A model generated the notes under the pieces. That model had not been told where the DNA came from and ran no database searches. It saw only the letters and a program-made list of their open reading frames with translations. Of a DNA stretch of 64,000 nucleotides, positions 17,238 through 25,737 are shown in pieces (the stretch's first letter is position 1; each line of letters starts with the position of its first letter). Made by a program: the position numbers and the translations under genes. The stretch is from Polyangiaceae bacterium (GTDB lineage: Bacteria; Myxococcota_A; Polyangia; Polyangiales; Polyangiaceae), in contig JABTUA010000001.1 of assembly GCA_015075635.1 (NCBI GenBank), forward strand, positions 186,001 through 250,000, written 5' to 3'.

Positions 17238-17789
17238 TCAGCTCGCCGTCGCGCGGATCGCTGCCAAAACTTCCTGGGCGTGCTCCTTGGGCTTCACCTC
17301 CGGGAACACCTTGCTGATCTTGCCGTCCTTGCCGATGACGAAGGTCACGCGCTTGGCGTGGCCCATGCTCACCGGCACGCCGAAGGCAGCGGCGATGCTG
17401 CCCTTCTCGTCCGGCCAGAGCAGGAACGGCAGCGCGTGTTTCTCCGCGAACGCCTTGTGCGACTCGTTGTCGTCGGTGGAGACGCCGATCACGACCGCGC
17501 CCGCGGCAGACAGCGCGCCCCACTCGTCCCGGAGGCCCTGGGCCTCCACCGTACAGCCGGGCGTGTCGTCCTTCGGGTAGAAGTAGACGACCACCGGTTT
17601 GCCGCCGAAGTCGCGCAGGCGCACCGTCTGGCCGTTGTGGGCCGTTGCTGCGACGTCCGGCGCCGGATCGCCGACCGCGAGCAGGCCGGTGCGCGGTGCG
17701 GGGCTCGAGCTCGACGCGGTGGGCGCGGGCTCGGCTTGCTTGCAGGCAACCAGCGCGAGGCCGAGCCCGATCGCGAGGAGGAGCTTCAT
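17238..17789 (-). CDS. Bcp/PrxQ-like peroxiredoxin, lipoprotein form
   Basis: A 183-residue thioredoxin-fold peroxidase. The start at 17789 gives a clean lipoprotein signal (MKLLLAIGLGLALVAC), while an upstream frame start adds a Cys-rich stretch without a signal. The peroxidatic Cys is in DDTPGCTVEAQGLRD (about residue 87). Bcp/PrxQ enzymes often have a resolving Cys five residues later (C-x4-C), but here that position is Gln, so it should work as a 1-Cys enzyme. It would reduce peroxides in the envelope. It sits between the giant kinase-activator gene and the GMC dehydrogenase pair, all on the minus strand. Confidence 0.85.
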   Translation of the reverse strand: MKLLLAIGLGLALVACKQAEPAPTASSSSPAPRTGLLAVGDPAPDVAATAHNGQTVRLRDFGGKPVVVYFYPKDDTPGCTVEAQGLRDEWGALSAAGAVVIGVSTDDNESHKAFAEKHALPFLLWPDEKGSIAAAFGVPVSMGHAKRVTFVIGKDGKISKVFPEVKPKEHAQEVLAAIRATAS

Positions 17790-17830
17790 GACGCTCTTGT
17801 TTGGGGAAGAAGCGCACCGAGCGCAAGGGC

Positions 17831-20800
17831 TCACTGGATGCCGTACTCGCGCAGGCGGCGATAGAAGGTGCGCCGCGGGATGCCGGACAGCTCTGCGGCC
17901 TTGACCCGGTTCCAGTTGCAGGCCTGGAGGGCCTTCAGGATCTTCTCCCGCTCGTCCGAGCGGTGCTGGCTGATGGTGCTCTTGGGCGGCCGGCGCTGAC
18001 TGGAGCGGGGCGGCCGATTGGTCGTCGTGGTCGAGCGCGACTCGGTGGCGGGCCCGTGGTGCGACGAGTCCGTGCGCGGGGTGAAGACCCGGCCGTCCGG
18101 CACGTCGAGGTCGTCCACCTGAAGCTCACTCCGATCCGAGAGCACCCAGGCGTTCAGGAGCACGTGCTCGAGCTGTCGCACGTTACCCGGCCAGTCGTAG
18201 GCCATCAGCCGGCGCATGGCGTCCCGCGAGAGCGTGCCCTTGTCGCGCTTGTAGCGCGCGGAGAACAGACCCAGGAAGTGATCGACCAGCTGCGGGATGT
18301 CCTCCGAGCGTTCGCGCAGCGACGGCAGCCGCAGCTCGACGACGTGGATGCGGTAGTAGAGGTCCTCCCGGAAGCGACCGTCCTTGACCATCGCCTCCAG
18401 CTCTTTGTTCGTCGCGAAGACCAGGCGCACGTCCACCGGTTCTTCGGTTGCGCCGCCCACCGGGCGTACCTTGCGCTCCTGGAGCACGCGCAAGAGGCCC
18501 GCCTGCATCTTGTCGGGCATCTCGCCGATCTCGTCGAGCAGCACGCTGCCGCCCTCGGCCTCGCGGAACAGACCCTTGCGATCTCGATCGGCCCCCGTGT
18601 AGGCGCCCTTCACGTTGCCGAACAGCTCGCTCTCGAGCAGGTGCTCGGGAATGGCGCCGCAGTTGACGCCCAGGAACTTCGCCTTCCCACGCGGCGACGC
18701 CTCGTGCACCGCGCGGGCCACCATCTCTTTACCGGTGCCACTCTCACCGGTGATGAGCACGGGCACGTCGGTGTCGCGGATGCGGTCGATCAGCGCGTAC
18801 ACGCGGCGCATGGCGCTCGAGGTACCGACCAGGCCGTGGTAGCCGAAGTGCGAGTACAGCGTGTCGCGCGCGTCTCTGAGCTTCTTCCGGGCCTCCTTCA
18901 GCTTGTGGGTGCGCTCCCCGAGCAGCTCCCGCAGCCGCCCCTGAGCGTCCTCGAGCTCCCGGTTCGTGCGGCCCAGCTCGTCCGCGCGCTCGCGGTTCTC
19001 GTTGACCAGACGCGCCGTCTCGATGGCGATGGCCACCTGGTCGGCGAAGGCGCGCAGCGTCGGCAGCTCGTCCTCGAAGTGCGAGGCGGCACGGACGCGG
19101 GTCTCCACGTACAGGGCGCCGATGGGGCGGCCGGAAGGCGCCAGGATCGGCACGCAGGCCACCGACTGCAGGTGCATCTGGTGCACCGACGAGAAGCTCT
19201 TCAACCGCTTGTCGTCGCCGGCGCTCACGCTGACCATGGGCTCGCCCTTTGCGATCACGCTCTCGGCGATGGAGCGCGAGAACTCTGCGTGGGGCTCGTC
19301 GCCCAGGCGCGAGCGAGAGCTGAACACGCTGAGGGTGCCGTCCGGCTCGCGCAGGATCACGTAGCCGCGCTCGGCGCGGGTGAGCTCCACGGCGTGGCTC
19401 ACCACGCGCGAGGTGAGCCGCTCGAGATCGAGCTCGCCCACCAGCTCGGCGTTCACCTCGAGGATGCGCGCCAGGCGCTGCTCCAGCGGCGTCGACGCGT
19501 GGGACGAGATGGGCGAGAGCTGCGAGATCTGGCTGATGCGGGGAGTGAGCTTGGTCGCGGCGTGCGCGGTCACGGCCACGGCCATCTCGCGCTGCACCAG
19601 GGATCTGAGCTCGCGGCGCCGCGGATCGTTCCAGTAGACCTCGCGCAGGTCCCGGGGCAAGCGCGCGCCGATGTCCTCGAGCAGGGCGAGCGCCTCCTCG
19701 CGATCGCGCCGGGCGTTCATGCTCTGCCCGGACGCCTCCTCCAGCTCGGCGCGAGCGGCGAGCGCGCGCCACGACCACTCGCGCTGCCCAGCCTCGCGCG
19801 AGGCAGCGAGCGCGTCGTCCAGGGCCTGGCGCGCGCCGCCCTCGTCGTCCGCCAGCATCGCCACGCGGCCCTCGGCCAGCTTGCGCAGCGGGCGGTGCGC
19901 GGGGCTGTCCCCGATCTCGCGCTCCGCTCGATCGAGCCAACCCCGGAGCTCCGAGACGTCCTCCGTTCCCGAGCGCGTCGCGATCAGCACGGCCTCGAGC
20001 AGCGCCTCGGCCGCGTCGATGCCGCGTCCGAGCGCCTCGTACGCCGCGGCGCACGCCTCGTAGGCCCGCACGCTCTCGGCCGTTTGCCCGGACAGCGCGT
20101 GGAGCTCGGCCTGGAGCCCGTAGAGCTGCGCGCGCATCACCGGCGGCAGCTGCGCGCGCTGCTCTTCCAGCGCGGCGATGCTGGCGCGCGCGCGGGCCAG
20201 CCGGCCCAGGTAGAGGTCGGTGTTGGCGAGGTTCAAGAGCGCCTGCCGCGTCGTCGAGCGACGGCCGGAGCGCTTGCCCATGTCCACCGCGCCCTCGAAG
20301 TGCTGAATGGCCCCCGCGATGTCGCCACGCATCTTCAAGAGGCCGGCCAGGTTCAGCCGCAGCGTGGCGAGCATGCCCGCGTCCCCCGCCTTCTCCCCGG
20401 CGACCAGCCCTTCTTCGTAGAACTTGCGCGCCTCGTCCATGCGGTCGTGGCGCTGCAGCGCGAAGCCCAGGCAGGTGAGCGCGACGGACTCGGCGCGGGG
20501 CGAGTCGAGCTCGCGCGCGCGCATCACGGCGCGCGTCAAGAGCTCGCGAGCCTCGTCGTGGCGGCCCAGGAAGGACAGCGACGAGCCCTTGAAGGCCAGC
20601 GCTTCGACGCCGAGCGCGGACGGCTCGTCAGTGATGGGCGCGACCGTCTCCAGCGCCTTGGCGTAGTCCGCGAGGCCAACGTAGGCGCGCGTCAGGTACA
20701 AGAGCCAGGCCTTGCCGGCGGGCGACGCGAGCTGCTCTTCTGCCAGCGCGCGCACCGACTCCAGCTGCTCGAGCGCGCTCGTGGCTTCGCCCAGACCCAC

Positions 20801-22273
20801 CGCGAGGCGCGCCCGGGCGATCGCCATGGTCAGCGGGTCGGCGTCGCGCACCGCGTCCAGGGCGGTGCGAGCGTCGTCGTAGCGCCCCTTCTCCAGGAAG
20901 TGCTGCGCGCGCTCCAGGGCATCCGCGGGCAGTGCCGCCGCGCTGGCTGGATCTTCGGAGAGCACGCGCTCGATGTCGGACGCGGAAGCCACCGCCTCCG
21001 AGGCGATTGCGCGCACCACCCGGCGCAGCTCGCCCGGGCGGCAGCCGCAGGCGCTCACGATGCGCTCGATCATCGAGTCCGTGAGCGACGGCACGGCGCG
21101 CCGCACCAGGTCCATGGCCGCGGGTTTGTCCAGGGGCGGCACCACGCACTCGGGAGCGTCGGCGCCGAGCGCCGAGCCGCCGACCACCACCAGGCGGGCG
21201 CCCGCGGCCTGCGCGCGCTTCAGCGCGCCCAGGCTCTGCTCGTCCAGACGATCGGCGTCGTCGATCAGCACGATCAGCCGCTCCGCCGCCTGATCGGAGA
21301 GCTCGGCCTCCACCGCGGCGAAGGAGCCCGAGTCCACCAACGCGACCGGCGCGCCCTGTACGCCGAGCGACCAAGCGACGCGCCTGAGCAACGCAGTGCG
21401 CCCCGAGCCGGCGGGCCCAGCCAGGCGTAGCAGCCCGCCGGCGGGCAGCGCGTTGACGGCGTCCAGAAGCTTGTTCGCCACGCCATCGATGCCCACGACG
21501 GGCCAGATCGCCACCGCGCTGCCGCTCGGCTCGGGCGCGGGCAGCGCCGCCGCGTGGCGCAACGCGCTCGCGAACTCGTCGGCCGAGGGATAGCGTTCGC
21601 TCGGCTCGTCGCCGGTTGCTCGCTCCGCCACCTGGTTCAGCCGCTGGGCGACGTCGGCCGGCAGGCTCTTCGCCTGCTCCACCGCTTCCATCAGCGCTAC
21701 GCCGAGCGCGTACACCTCCGCGCGCACGGTGAGCGGTCCCCCCGCCAAGAGCTCCGGCGCGGCGTAGCGCGGCGTGAGCCCTTCGGCGGCGGTGCCTTTC
21801 TCGCGCCACGGAGCGGCCAGGCCAAGGTCCACCAAGGTCGCGCGCCCACCGCGCTCGACGATGATGTTCGCGGGCTTGATGTCACCGTGCAGGAGCCCAG
21901 CGCGGTGCACCAGCGTGAGCTGCTCTGCCGCGCGCGCCAGCGCGTCGAGCGTGCGCTGGGTCTCGAGCCCGCGCTCGATCAGATCCTGCAAGCTGTCTCC
22001 CTCGACGAGCTCGCGCACCATGAACGGCCGCAGGCTGCCCGGCAGGCGACCGAAGCGCACCACCCGCGGGACGCCCAGGCCCTCGAGACCGGAGAGCGCC
22101 ACGGCCTCGCGCACCAGCGCCGCCATCTCGCGCTCGCTGGCGCCTTCGGCCAGCACCTTCAGCGCGAGGCTCTGCCCGCTGTGGCGGTCACGGACCGACC
22201 ACACCTCCCCGCCGCCGCCCTTGCCGAGGCGGTTGACGGGGAGGTAACGCTTGGGCAGCTCGAGCCGGGCCAC
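17831..22273 (-). CDS. Ser/Thr protein kinase - ATPase - TPR - GAF - sigma-54 activator fusion
   Basis: A 1480-residue cytoplasmic regulator. Residues 10-245 form a protein kinase with Lys39 (LALKVL), HGDIKPANI with catalytic Asp131, DLG (149-151) in place of DFG, and APE (172-174). A STAND/AAA-like ATPase follows, with P-loop GPAGSGRT (286-293) and LIVLIDDA (333-340). About 440-900 are TPR helices, 925-1095 a GAF domain and 1095-1145 a coiled coil. The sigma-54 AAA+ domain has GESGTGKE (1176-1183), GAYTGA (1223-1228) and GGSVLLDE (1241-1248). A Fis-type HTH ends the protein. The GTG start lies 6 bases after the outer-membrane gene at 22280, so the two should share a transcript. Confidence 0.9.
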   Translation of the reverse strand: MARLELPKRYLPVNRLGKGGGGEVWSVRDRHSGQSLALKVLAEGASEREMAALVREAVALSGLEGLGVPRVVRFGRLPGSLRPFMVRELVEGDSLQDLIERGLETQRTLDALARAAEQLTLVHRAGLLHGDIKPANIIVERGGRATLVDLGLAAPWREKGTAAEGLTPRYAAPELLAGGPLTVRAEVYALGVALMEAVEQAKSLPADVAQRLNQVAERATGDEPSERYPSADEFASALRHAAALPAPEPSGSAVAIWPVVGIDGVANKLLDAVNALPAGGLLRLAGPAGSGRTALLRRVAWSLGVQGAPVALVDSGSFAAVEAELSDQAAERLIVLIDDADRLDEQSLGALKRAQAAGARLVVVGGSALGADAPECVVPPLDKPAAMDLVRRAVPSLTDSMIERIVSACGCRPGELRRVVRAIASEAVASASDIERVLSEDPASAAALPADALERAQHFLEKGRYDDARTALDAVRDADPLTMAIARARLAVGLGEATSALEQLESVRALAEEQLASPAGKAWLLYLTRAYVGLADYAKALETVAPITDEPSALGVEALAFKGSSLSFLGRHDEARELLTRAVMRARELDSPRAESVALTCLGFALQRHDRMDEARKFYEEGLVAGEKAGDAGMLATLRLNLAGLLKMRGDIAGAIQHFEGAVDMGKRSGRRSTTRQALLNLANTDLYLGRLARARASIAALEEQRAQLPPVMRAQLYGLQAELHALSGQTAESVRAYEACAAAYEALGRGIDAAEALLEAVLIATRSGTEDVSELRGWLDRAEREIGDSPAHRPLRKLAEGRVAMLADDEGGARQALDDALAASREAGQREWSWRALAARAELEEASGQSMNARRDREEALALLEDIGARLPRDLREVYWNDPRRRELRSLVQREMAVAVTAHAATKLTPRISQISQLSPISSHASTPLEQRLARILEVNAELVGELDLERLTSRVVSHAVELTRAERGYVILREPDGTLSVFSSRSRLGDEPHAEFSRSIAESVIAKGEPMVSVSAGDDKRLKSFSSVHQMHLQSVACVPILAPSGRPIGALYVETRVRAASHFEDELPTLRAFADQVAIAIETARLVNENRERADELGRTNRELEDAQGRLRELLGERTHKLKEARKKLRDARDTLYSHFGYHGLVGTSSAMRRVYALIDRIRDTDVPVLITGESGTGKEMVARAVHEASPRGKAKFLGVNCGAIPEHLLESELFGNVKGAYTGADRDRKGLFREAEGGSVLLDEIGEMPDKMQAGLLRVLQERKVRPVGGATEEPVDVRLVFATNKELEAMVKDGRFREDLYYRIHVVELRLPSLRERSEDIPQLVDHFLGLFSARYKRDKGTLSRDAMRRLMAYDWPGNVRQLEHVLLNAWVLSDRSELQVDDLDVPDGRVFTPRTDSSHHGPATESRSTTTTNRPPRSSQRRPPKSTISQHRSDEREKILKALQACNWNRVKAAELSGIPRRTFYRRLREYGIQ

Positions 22274-22279
22274 GACCGC

Positions 22280-23185
22280 CTAGAGCCCGTAGTCGGCTCC
22301 CAGCCCGAAGAAGAAGCCGCTGGTGCCGAAGCCCAGATCCAGGCGCCCCACGAAGCTCTTGCTGGGCTTGTAGCGGAAGCCGGTCTGAAGCACGAGCCAG
22401 GGGAAGATGATGGGCTTGCTGCCACCGTCGGCCCAGCTCGGCTCCGTGTAGCCGCCGTAGTGGTCGTTGTCGCTGCCGCAGAACGCGCCGGTTCCCGCTG
22501 GGTCGTTGGGGCCGGTGCACTTCTTCCACTTGTACGGATCTTCGTTCGGGTTGCCGCTCTCCGGATACGCCTGGGTCCGGAAGAGATCGCCGAACACCAG
22601 GCCGAAGCCGGCGCCCATGCCGTAGTTGACGGCGAACTGCGGTCCGAGCTCCTGGCTCCAAAGGAAGTCGGCGGTCAGGTAGATGACGTTGAGATCGCTC
22701 TTGACCACTTCCCAGGCGCTGGCCGGATCGTCACTCGCCTTGAAGGGCGTCTCGTCCATGTAGTAGCCCGCCCACCAGAGGCTGAAGATGTACTCGAAGC
22801 CGTCCTTGCGGATCGCGAACTCGGGCCCGACGCCGTGCACGAGCACCGTGTCGCCGCCGTCGCCGAACAGGTTGACCATGAACTTCGGGATCACGATGCC
22901 GCGGTAGCGCAGGCCCACGAAGCGATAGGTCTGGCCGGGCAGCTCCACCGGCGAGTCACCCGCCGGCGAGTCCGCTGCCGGATCGCCGGCCGCGGGCTTC
23001 GCCCCCTCTGCCTCCGCGGGCTTCGCGCCCTCCGCGGGTTTCGCCTCGACCGGCGGCGCGTCGGCTTCGCCCTCCGCCGGCTTGGCCTCCGCCTCTGCCT
23101 CACCCTGTGCCACGACGGCAGGCGCCGCAGCCAACACGACCACCCCGAGCGCGCTGCTCAAACTCCACTTCCGCCAACCCAACAT
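22280..23185 (-). CDS. Outer-membrane protein with Ala/Lys/Pro/Glu repeat region
   Basis: A 301-residue exported protein. The start at 23185 is supported by a GGAGG in the leader and gives a signal peptide ending at VVAQG. Residues about 25-85 are a low-complexity linker built on AKPAEG-like units. The rest is rich in aromatic beta strands with Gly/Tyr/Phe alternation and ends FGTSGFFFGLGADYGL, as expected for a beta-barrel whose last residue is hydrophobic. The gene is followed after 6 bases by the kinase-activator gene. It is preceded by -24/-12 sigma-54 elements at 23208-23243. The ligand or cargo is unknown. Confidence 0.7.
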   Translation of the reverse strand: MLGWRKWSLSSALGVVVLAAAPAVVAQGEAEAEAKPAEGEADAPPVEAKPAEGAKPAEAEGAKPAAGDPAADSPAGDSPVELPGQTYRFVGLRYRGIVIPKFMVNLFGDGGDTVLVHGVGPEFAIRKDGFEYIFSLWWAGYYMDETPFKASDDPASAWEVVKSDLNVIYLTADFLWSQELGPQFAVNYGMGAGFGLVFGDLFRTQAYPESGNPNEDPYKWKKCTGPNDPAGTGAFCGSDNDHYGGYTEPSWADGGSKPIIFPWLVLQTGFRYKPSKSFVGRLDLGFGTSGFFFGLGADYGL

Positions 23186-23205
23186 GTTCCAGCCCTCCGT
23201 GTGCC

Positions 23206-23222
23206 TTGGCACGCCCCGTGCC
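23206..23222 (+). promoter_or_regulatory. Sigma-54 type promoter towards the alpha/beta hydrolase gene
   Basis: TTGGCACG, then CCCC, then GTGCC gives the -24 GG at 23208-23209 and the -12 GC at 23220-23221. These are exactly 12 bases apart, as sigma-54 requires. Transcription would begin near 23233 and leave a leader of about 90 bases before the ATG at 23322. The overall match to TTGGCACG-N4-TTGCA is good apart from G in the first T position and C in the last. Confidence 0.55.
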
Positions 23223-23243
23223 ACTGCGGCGCGGATTGTGCCA
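23208..23243 (-). promoter_or_regulatory. Two sigma-54 type promoters towards the outer-membrane protein and kinase-activator genes
   Basis: Read on the minus strand, TGGCACAATCCGCGCC (23243 down to 23228) and TGGCACGGGGCGTGCC (23223 down to 23208) each have GG and GC 12 bases apart. The expected starts are near 23217 and 23197, which leave leaders of about 32 and 11 bases before the ATG at 23185. The stretch also holds the palindromes GTGCCTTGGCAC (23201-23212) and GTGCCATGGCAC (23238-23249). The elements for the two directions therefore interleave. Confidence 0.5.
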
Positions 23244-23321
23244 TGGCACTGTGCCAGATCGCAAAGCCTGGTTTCGCCGAGGAATTCTGGGGGTGCGCGG
23301 CGCTCCCCGACCGCTGGGGCC

Positions 23322-24458
23322 ATGCTATTGGTGCTCCGCCGCCTCGGGCGGCGCGCTCGCATGATCCTCCACAGTCTGGTCGTCGAGCAGGCCGTCGACA
23401 TCGACGAGCGTCTCCCCTTCGTCAAGGAGCTGGTGCTCGCCCGCGGCGTGATGCCGATCGCGATGGTCCGCAAGCGCGCGCTCCGCGCCCGCGAAGGAGG
23501 CCCGCTCGCGAGCGGCGCGCCGGAAGACGCGGCCGCTGAGACGCTCGCTCCGGTGCTCCTGATCCACGGCTACGGGCAGAACCGCTACGCCTTTCACCTG
23601 CCTCTCCGGAGCATGGCCAACCACCTGGCCCGGGCGGGCTTCGACGTGTTCAACGTGGATCTGCGCGGGCGCGGCCGCAGCGGCCACTTCGGCGCGCGCC
23701 GGCCCCGCTCGGTGCTCGAGTTCATCCATGAGGACGTACCGGCGGCGCTCGACGAGATCCGCGCGCTCTCCGGCGATCGACCCGTGTTCCTGGTCGGGCA
23801 CTCCCTCGGCGGCGTGGTCAGCTACTGCGTCGCGGTCGATCACCGCTCGCGCATCGCCGGCGTGGCCACGCTGGGCTCGCCGTACCACTTCACGGCGGGC
23901 TCGCGCTGGCTCACGAGCCTCACCAGCGCGTTCCTGGCGCTCGACCAGCGCATGAACCTGCCGAACTTCGCGGTCCCGGCTCGGGCCTACGGCAAGTTCG
24001 TGCGCACCGCGCGGCGGGTAGTGGACAGCCCGTTCTACCCGCTGCCGTTCCGCGGATTTCATCGGGGCGCCATCGAGCCCGAGGTGCTCGAGCAACACAT
24101 GGCGCTGGCCATGGACCGCGGCAGCGTCGCCACCATGCGCGCCATGTTCAGCTGGGCCCAGGAGGCCCGCGAGCGCAAGGCCGGCGACGACGGCCTGTTC
24201 GGCTACGCCAAGCGCTTCGAGTCGCTGGACCTGCCGCTCTTGGTGATCGCCGGCATCTACGACGACCTCGCCGCCCCCGAGTCGGTGAAGCCCGCCTGGT
24301 CACACTCCGGCTCGAGCGATCGCACCTATCGCGAGCTGCCCTTCGGGCACGTGGACCTGCTCATCGGCCGCGAAGCGCCGCAGCTCACCTGGCCGCTGCT
24401 CGAGTCCTGGCTCACCAAGCGCGTGCGCGACCGAGCGCGGGCCGCCGCCAGCTACTGA
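23322..24458 (+). CDS. Alpha/beta hydrolase (lipase/esterase-like)
   Basis: A 378-residue hydrolase. The oxyanion-region motif is LLIHGYGQNRYAF (about 80-92), the nucleophile elbow is VGHSLGG (Ser about 166), the acid lies in GIYDDLAAP, and the His in LPFGHVDLLIG near the C-terminus. The VDLRGRGRSG stretch is typical of the family. An alternative start is the ATG at 23361, which removes 13 basic residues. It lacks an evident signal peptide. Divergent sigma-54 elements lie upstream, and its 3' end overlaps the convergent coiled-coil gene by 7 bases. A PHA-depolymerase or acyl-esterase role is possible but not shown. Confidence 0.78.
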   Translation: MLLVLRRLGRRARMILHSLVVEQAVDIDERLPFVKELVLARGVMPIAMVRKRALRAREGGPLASGAPEDAAAETLAPVLLIHGYGQNRYAFHLPLRSMANHLARAGFDVFNVDLRGRGRSGHFGARRPRSVLEFIHEDVPAALDEIRALSGDRPVFLVGHSLGGVVSYCVAVDHRSRIAGVATLGSPYHFTAGSRWLTSLTSAFLALDQRMNLPNFAVPARAYGKFVRTARRVVDSPFYPLPFRGFHRGAIEPEVLEQHMALAMDRGSVATMRAMFSWAQEARERKAGDDGLFGYAKRFESLDLPLLVIAGIYDDLAAPESVKPAWSHSGSSDRTYRELPFGHVDLLIGREAPQLTWPLLESWLTKRVRDRARAAASY

Positions 24459-24724
24459 GCGTCCAGCTTCTTCTTCAGCTTCGCGACCTCGGACTCCAAG
24501 GTCTTGACCTGGCGCTTCAGGTCCTTGACCTCGTCGGCGGTGGCGACGCGCATCATCTTGGCGAAACGCTCGGTCTGCTCGGAGGTGAAGTGCTCCACCT
24601 TTCCAGGCACCTGGATCACCGTCATCATCGCGCGCATGAACTGCTCGTTTTGCATGAGCTTCGCCATGCGCGGATCGCCGAGGAGGGCGAGCCCCCGTTT
24701 CTTGACCTCGTCCTTGATGCTCAT
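24452..24724 (-). CDS. Small coiled-coil protein, phasin-like
   Basis: A 90-residue protein. The N-terminal half is amphipathic (PRMAKLMQNEQFMRAMMTVI). The C-terminal 35 residues form a regular heptad coiled coil (ADEVKDLKRQVKTLESEVAKL) very like the tail of polyhydroxyalkanoate granule-associated proteins. The family assignment is by pattern only; it could equally be a general scaffolding protein. It converges on the alpha/beta hydrolase with a 7-base overlap and is separated by about 100 bases from a lipoprotein on the other strand. Confidence 0.68.
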   Translation of the reverse strand: MSIKDEVKKRGLALLGDPRMAKLMQNEQFMRAMMTVIQVPGKVEHFTSEQTERFAKMMRVATADEVKDLKRQVKTLESEVAKLKKKLDAQ

Positions 24725-24823
24725 GGGGCGGTTCTAGCGTTTCTGAGCGTGGGTTGGCGGCCGAATTTGGCGCTGGCTGCGGAGGCCTTGGCGCCCGCGA
24801 TGGAAGGCGGGTATTCTGCTCTC

Positions 24824-25294
24824 GTGCGCCGGATCGCCCTCGCCCTGGCCCTGGCCGTGCCGCTCCTCGCGGGCTGCGAGACCCACGTGCGTCGAGGCAC
24901 CACACTCTACGCTGACGGTCGCTACGTCGAGGCGGCAGAGGTGTTCGAGCGCACCGAGTACCGCCTGACCGCCTACACGCCGCGGGAGCGCGCCGAATAC
25001 GGCGTCTACCGTGGGATGACGCTGTTGGTGCTCGGCGATCTTCAGAACGCGCGCCGCTGGATGACCTATGCCTACGAGGTCGAGCGCGTGGCGCCTGGAG
25101 CGCTGCGCTCGGATCGGCGCGCCCTCCTGGACCGCGGTTGGTTCGAGCTCGGCCAGCGGCAACGTGCCGAATTAGAGGCGACCCCGCGGGGGACCGACAC
25201 CGCTCTGGCGCACCGGCACCCGGAGCACCCGGCGCCTCCGCCTACCGATCGCGCGGTGCCGCCGGCGAACGAGCGGACGCTGGTCCCGCGCTGA
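24824..25294 (+). CDS. TPR-like lipoprotein, paralogue of the protein at 1890-2402
   Basis: A 156-residue lipoprotein. GTG 24824 gives the compact signal [18 protein letters not shown], while the ATG at 24800 would add eight residues; either is possible. The mature part has a TPR-like pair of helices ([20 protein letters not shown]) followed by [20 protein letters not shown] and VERVAPGAL. This closely parallels the block in the lipoprotein at 1890-2402. The C-terminus is Pro/Arg-rich and unstructured. The msrB gene starts 29 bases later on the same strand. No function is known. Confidence 0.65.
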   Translation: MRRIALALALAVPLLAGCETHVRRGTTLYADGRYVEAAEVFERTEYRLTAYTPRERAEYGVYRGMTLLVLGDLQNARRWMTYAYEVERVAPGALRSDRRALLDRGWFELGQRQRAELEATPRGTDTALAHRHPEHPAPPPTDRAVPPANERTLVPR

Positions 25295-25323
25295 GGGGGT
25301 TCCCGAATCCGGGCCGCTGCCCC

Positions 25324-25731
25324 ATGAGTCCGCCGATGTCCGACAAGCTGCGGAAGTCCGAGGCGGAGTGGCGCGCGGCGCTGAGCGAGGAGCAGTACCG
25401 GATCGCGCGCGAGAAGGGCACCGAGCGCGCGTTCACGGGTGAGTACTACGACTGCAAGGAAGCCGGCACGTACAAGTGCGTCTGCTGCGGCGCGGAGCTG
25501 TTCTCGTCGGAGACGAAGTACGACTCGGGCAGCGGCTGGCCGAGCTTCTGGCGACCCGCGACCGACGGCGCGATCGACCAGGAGAGCGACACCTCCTACG
25601 GCATGCGCCGCGTCGAGGTGAAGTGCGCGCGCTGCGACGCGCACCTGGGTCACGTCTTCGAGGACGGCCCGGCGCCCACGGGCCTGCGCTACTGCATCAA
25701 CAGCGCGTCGCTCCGGCTCGAGAAGAAGTGA
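25324..25731 (+). CDS. msrB: Peptide methionine-R-sulfoxide reductase MsrB
   Basis: A 135-residue enzyme that reduces the R form of methionine sulfoxide in proteins. Two Zn-binding CxxC pairs are seen at C52/C55 ([10 protein letters not shown]) and C101/C104 ([11 protein letters not shown]). The catalytic Cys is C124 in RYCINSASL, and GSGWPSFW (about 69-76) is the substrate-binding block. The length is typical. ATG 25324 and ATG 25336 are both possible starts. It has no signal peptide and should be cytoplasmic. It follows the TPR-like lipoprotein closely and converges with the lipoprotein at 25738. Confidence 0.93.
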   Translation: MSPPMSDKLRKSEAEWRAALSEEQYRIAREKGTERAFTGEYYDCKEAGTYKCVCCGAELFSSETKYDSGSGWPSFWRPATDGAIDQESDTSYGMRRVEVKCARCDAHLGHVFEDGPAPTGLRYCINSASLRLEKK

Positions 25732-25737
25732 TTCTCC

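Noticed and set aside
17801..21430. A 1209-codon plus-strand frame across the kinase-activator gene
   Set aside because: It mirrors the G/C-rich codons of the real gene and contains no recognisable domain.
22900..23110. AKPAEG-type repeats as a DNA repeat or mobile element
   Set aside because: They encode a low-complexity linker inside one protein and do not recur elsewhere.
23238..23258. A second plus-strand sigma-54 promoter at TGGCAC 23244-23249
   Set aside because: The position 12 bases after GG holds GA instead of GC, so the -12 element is missing.
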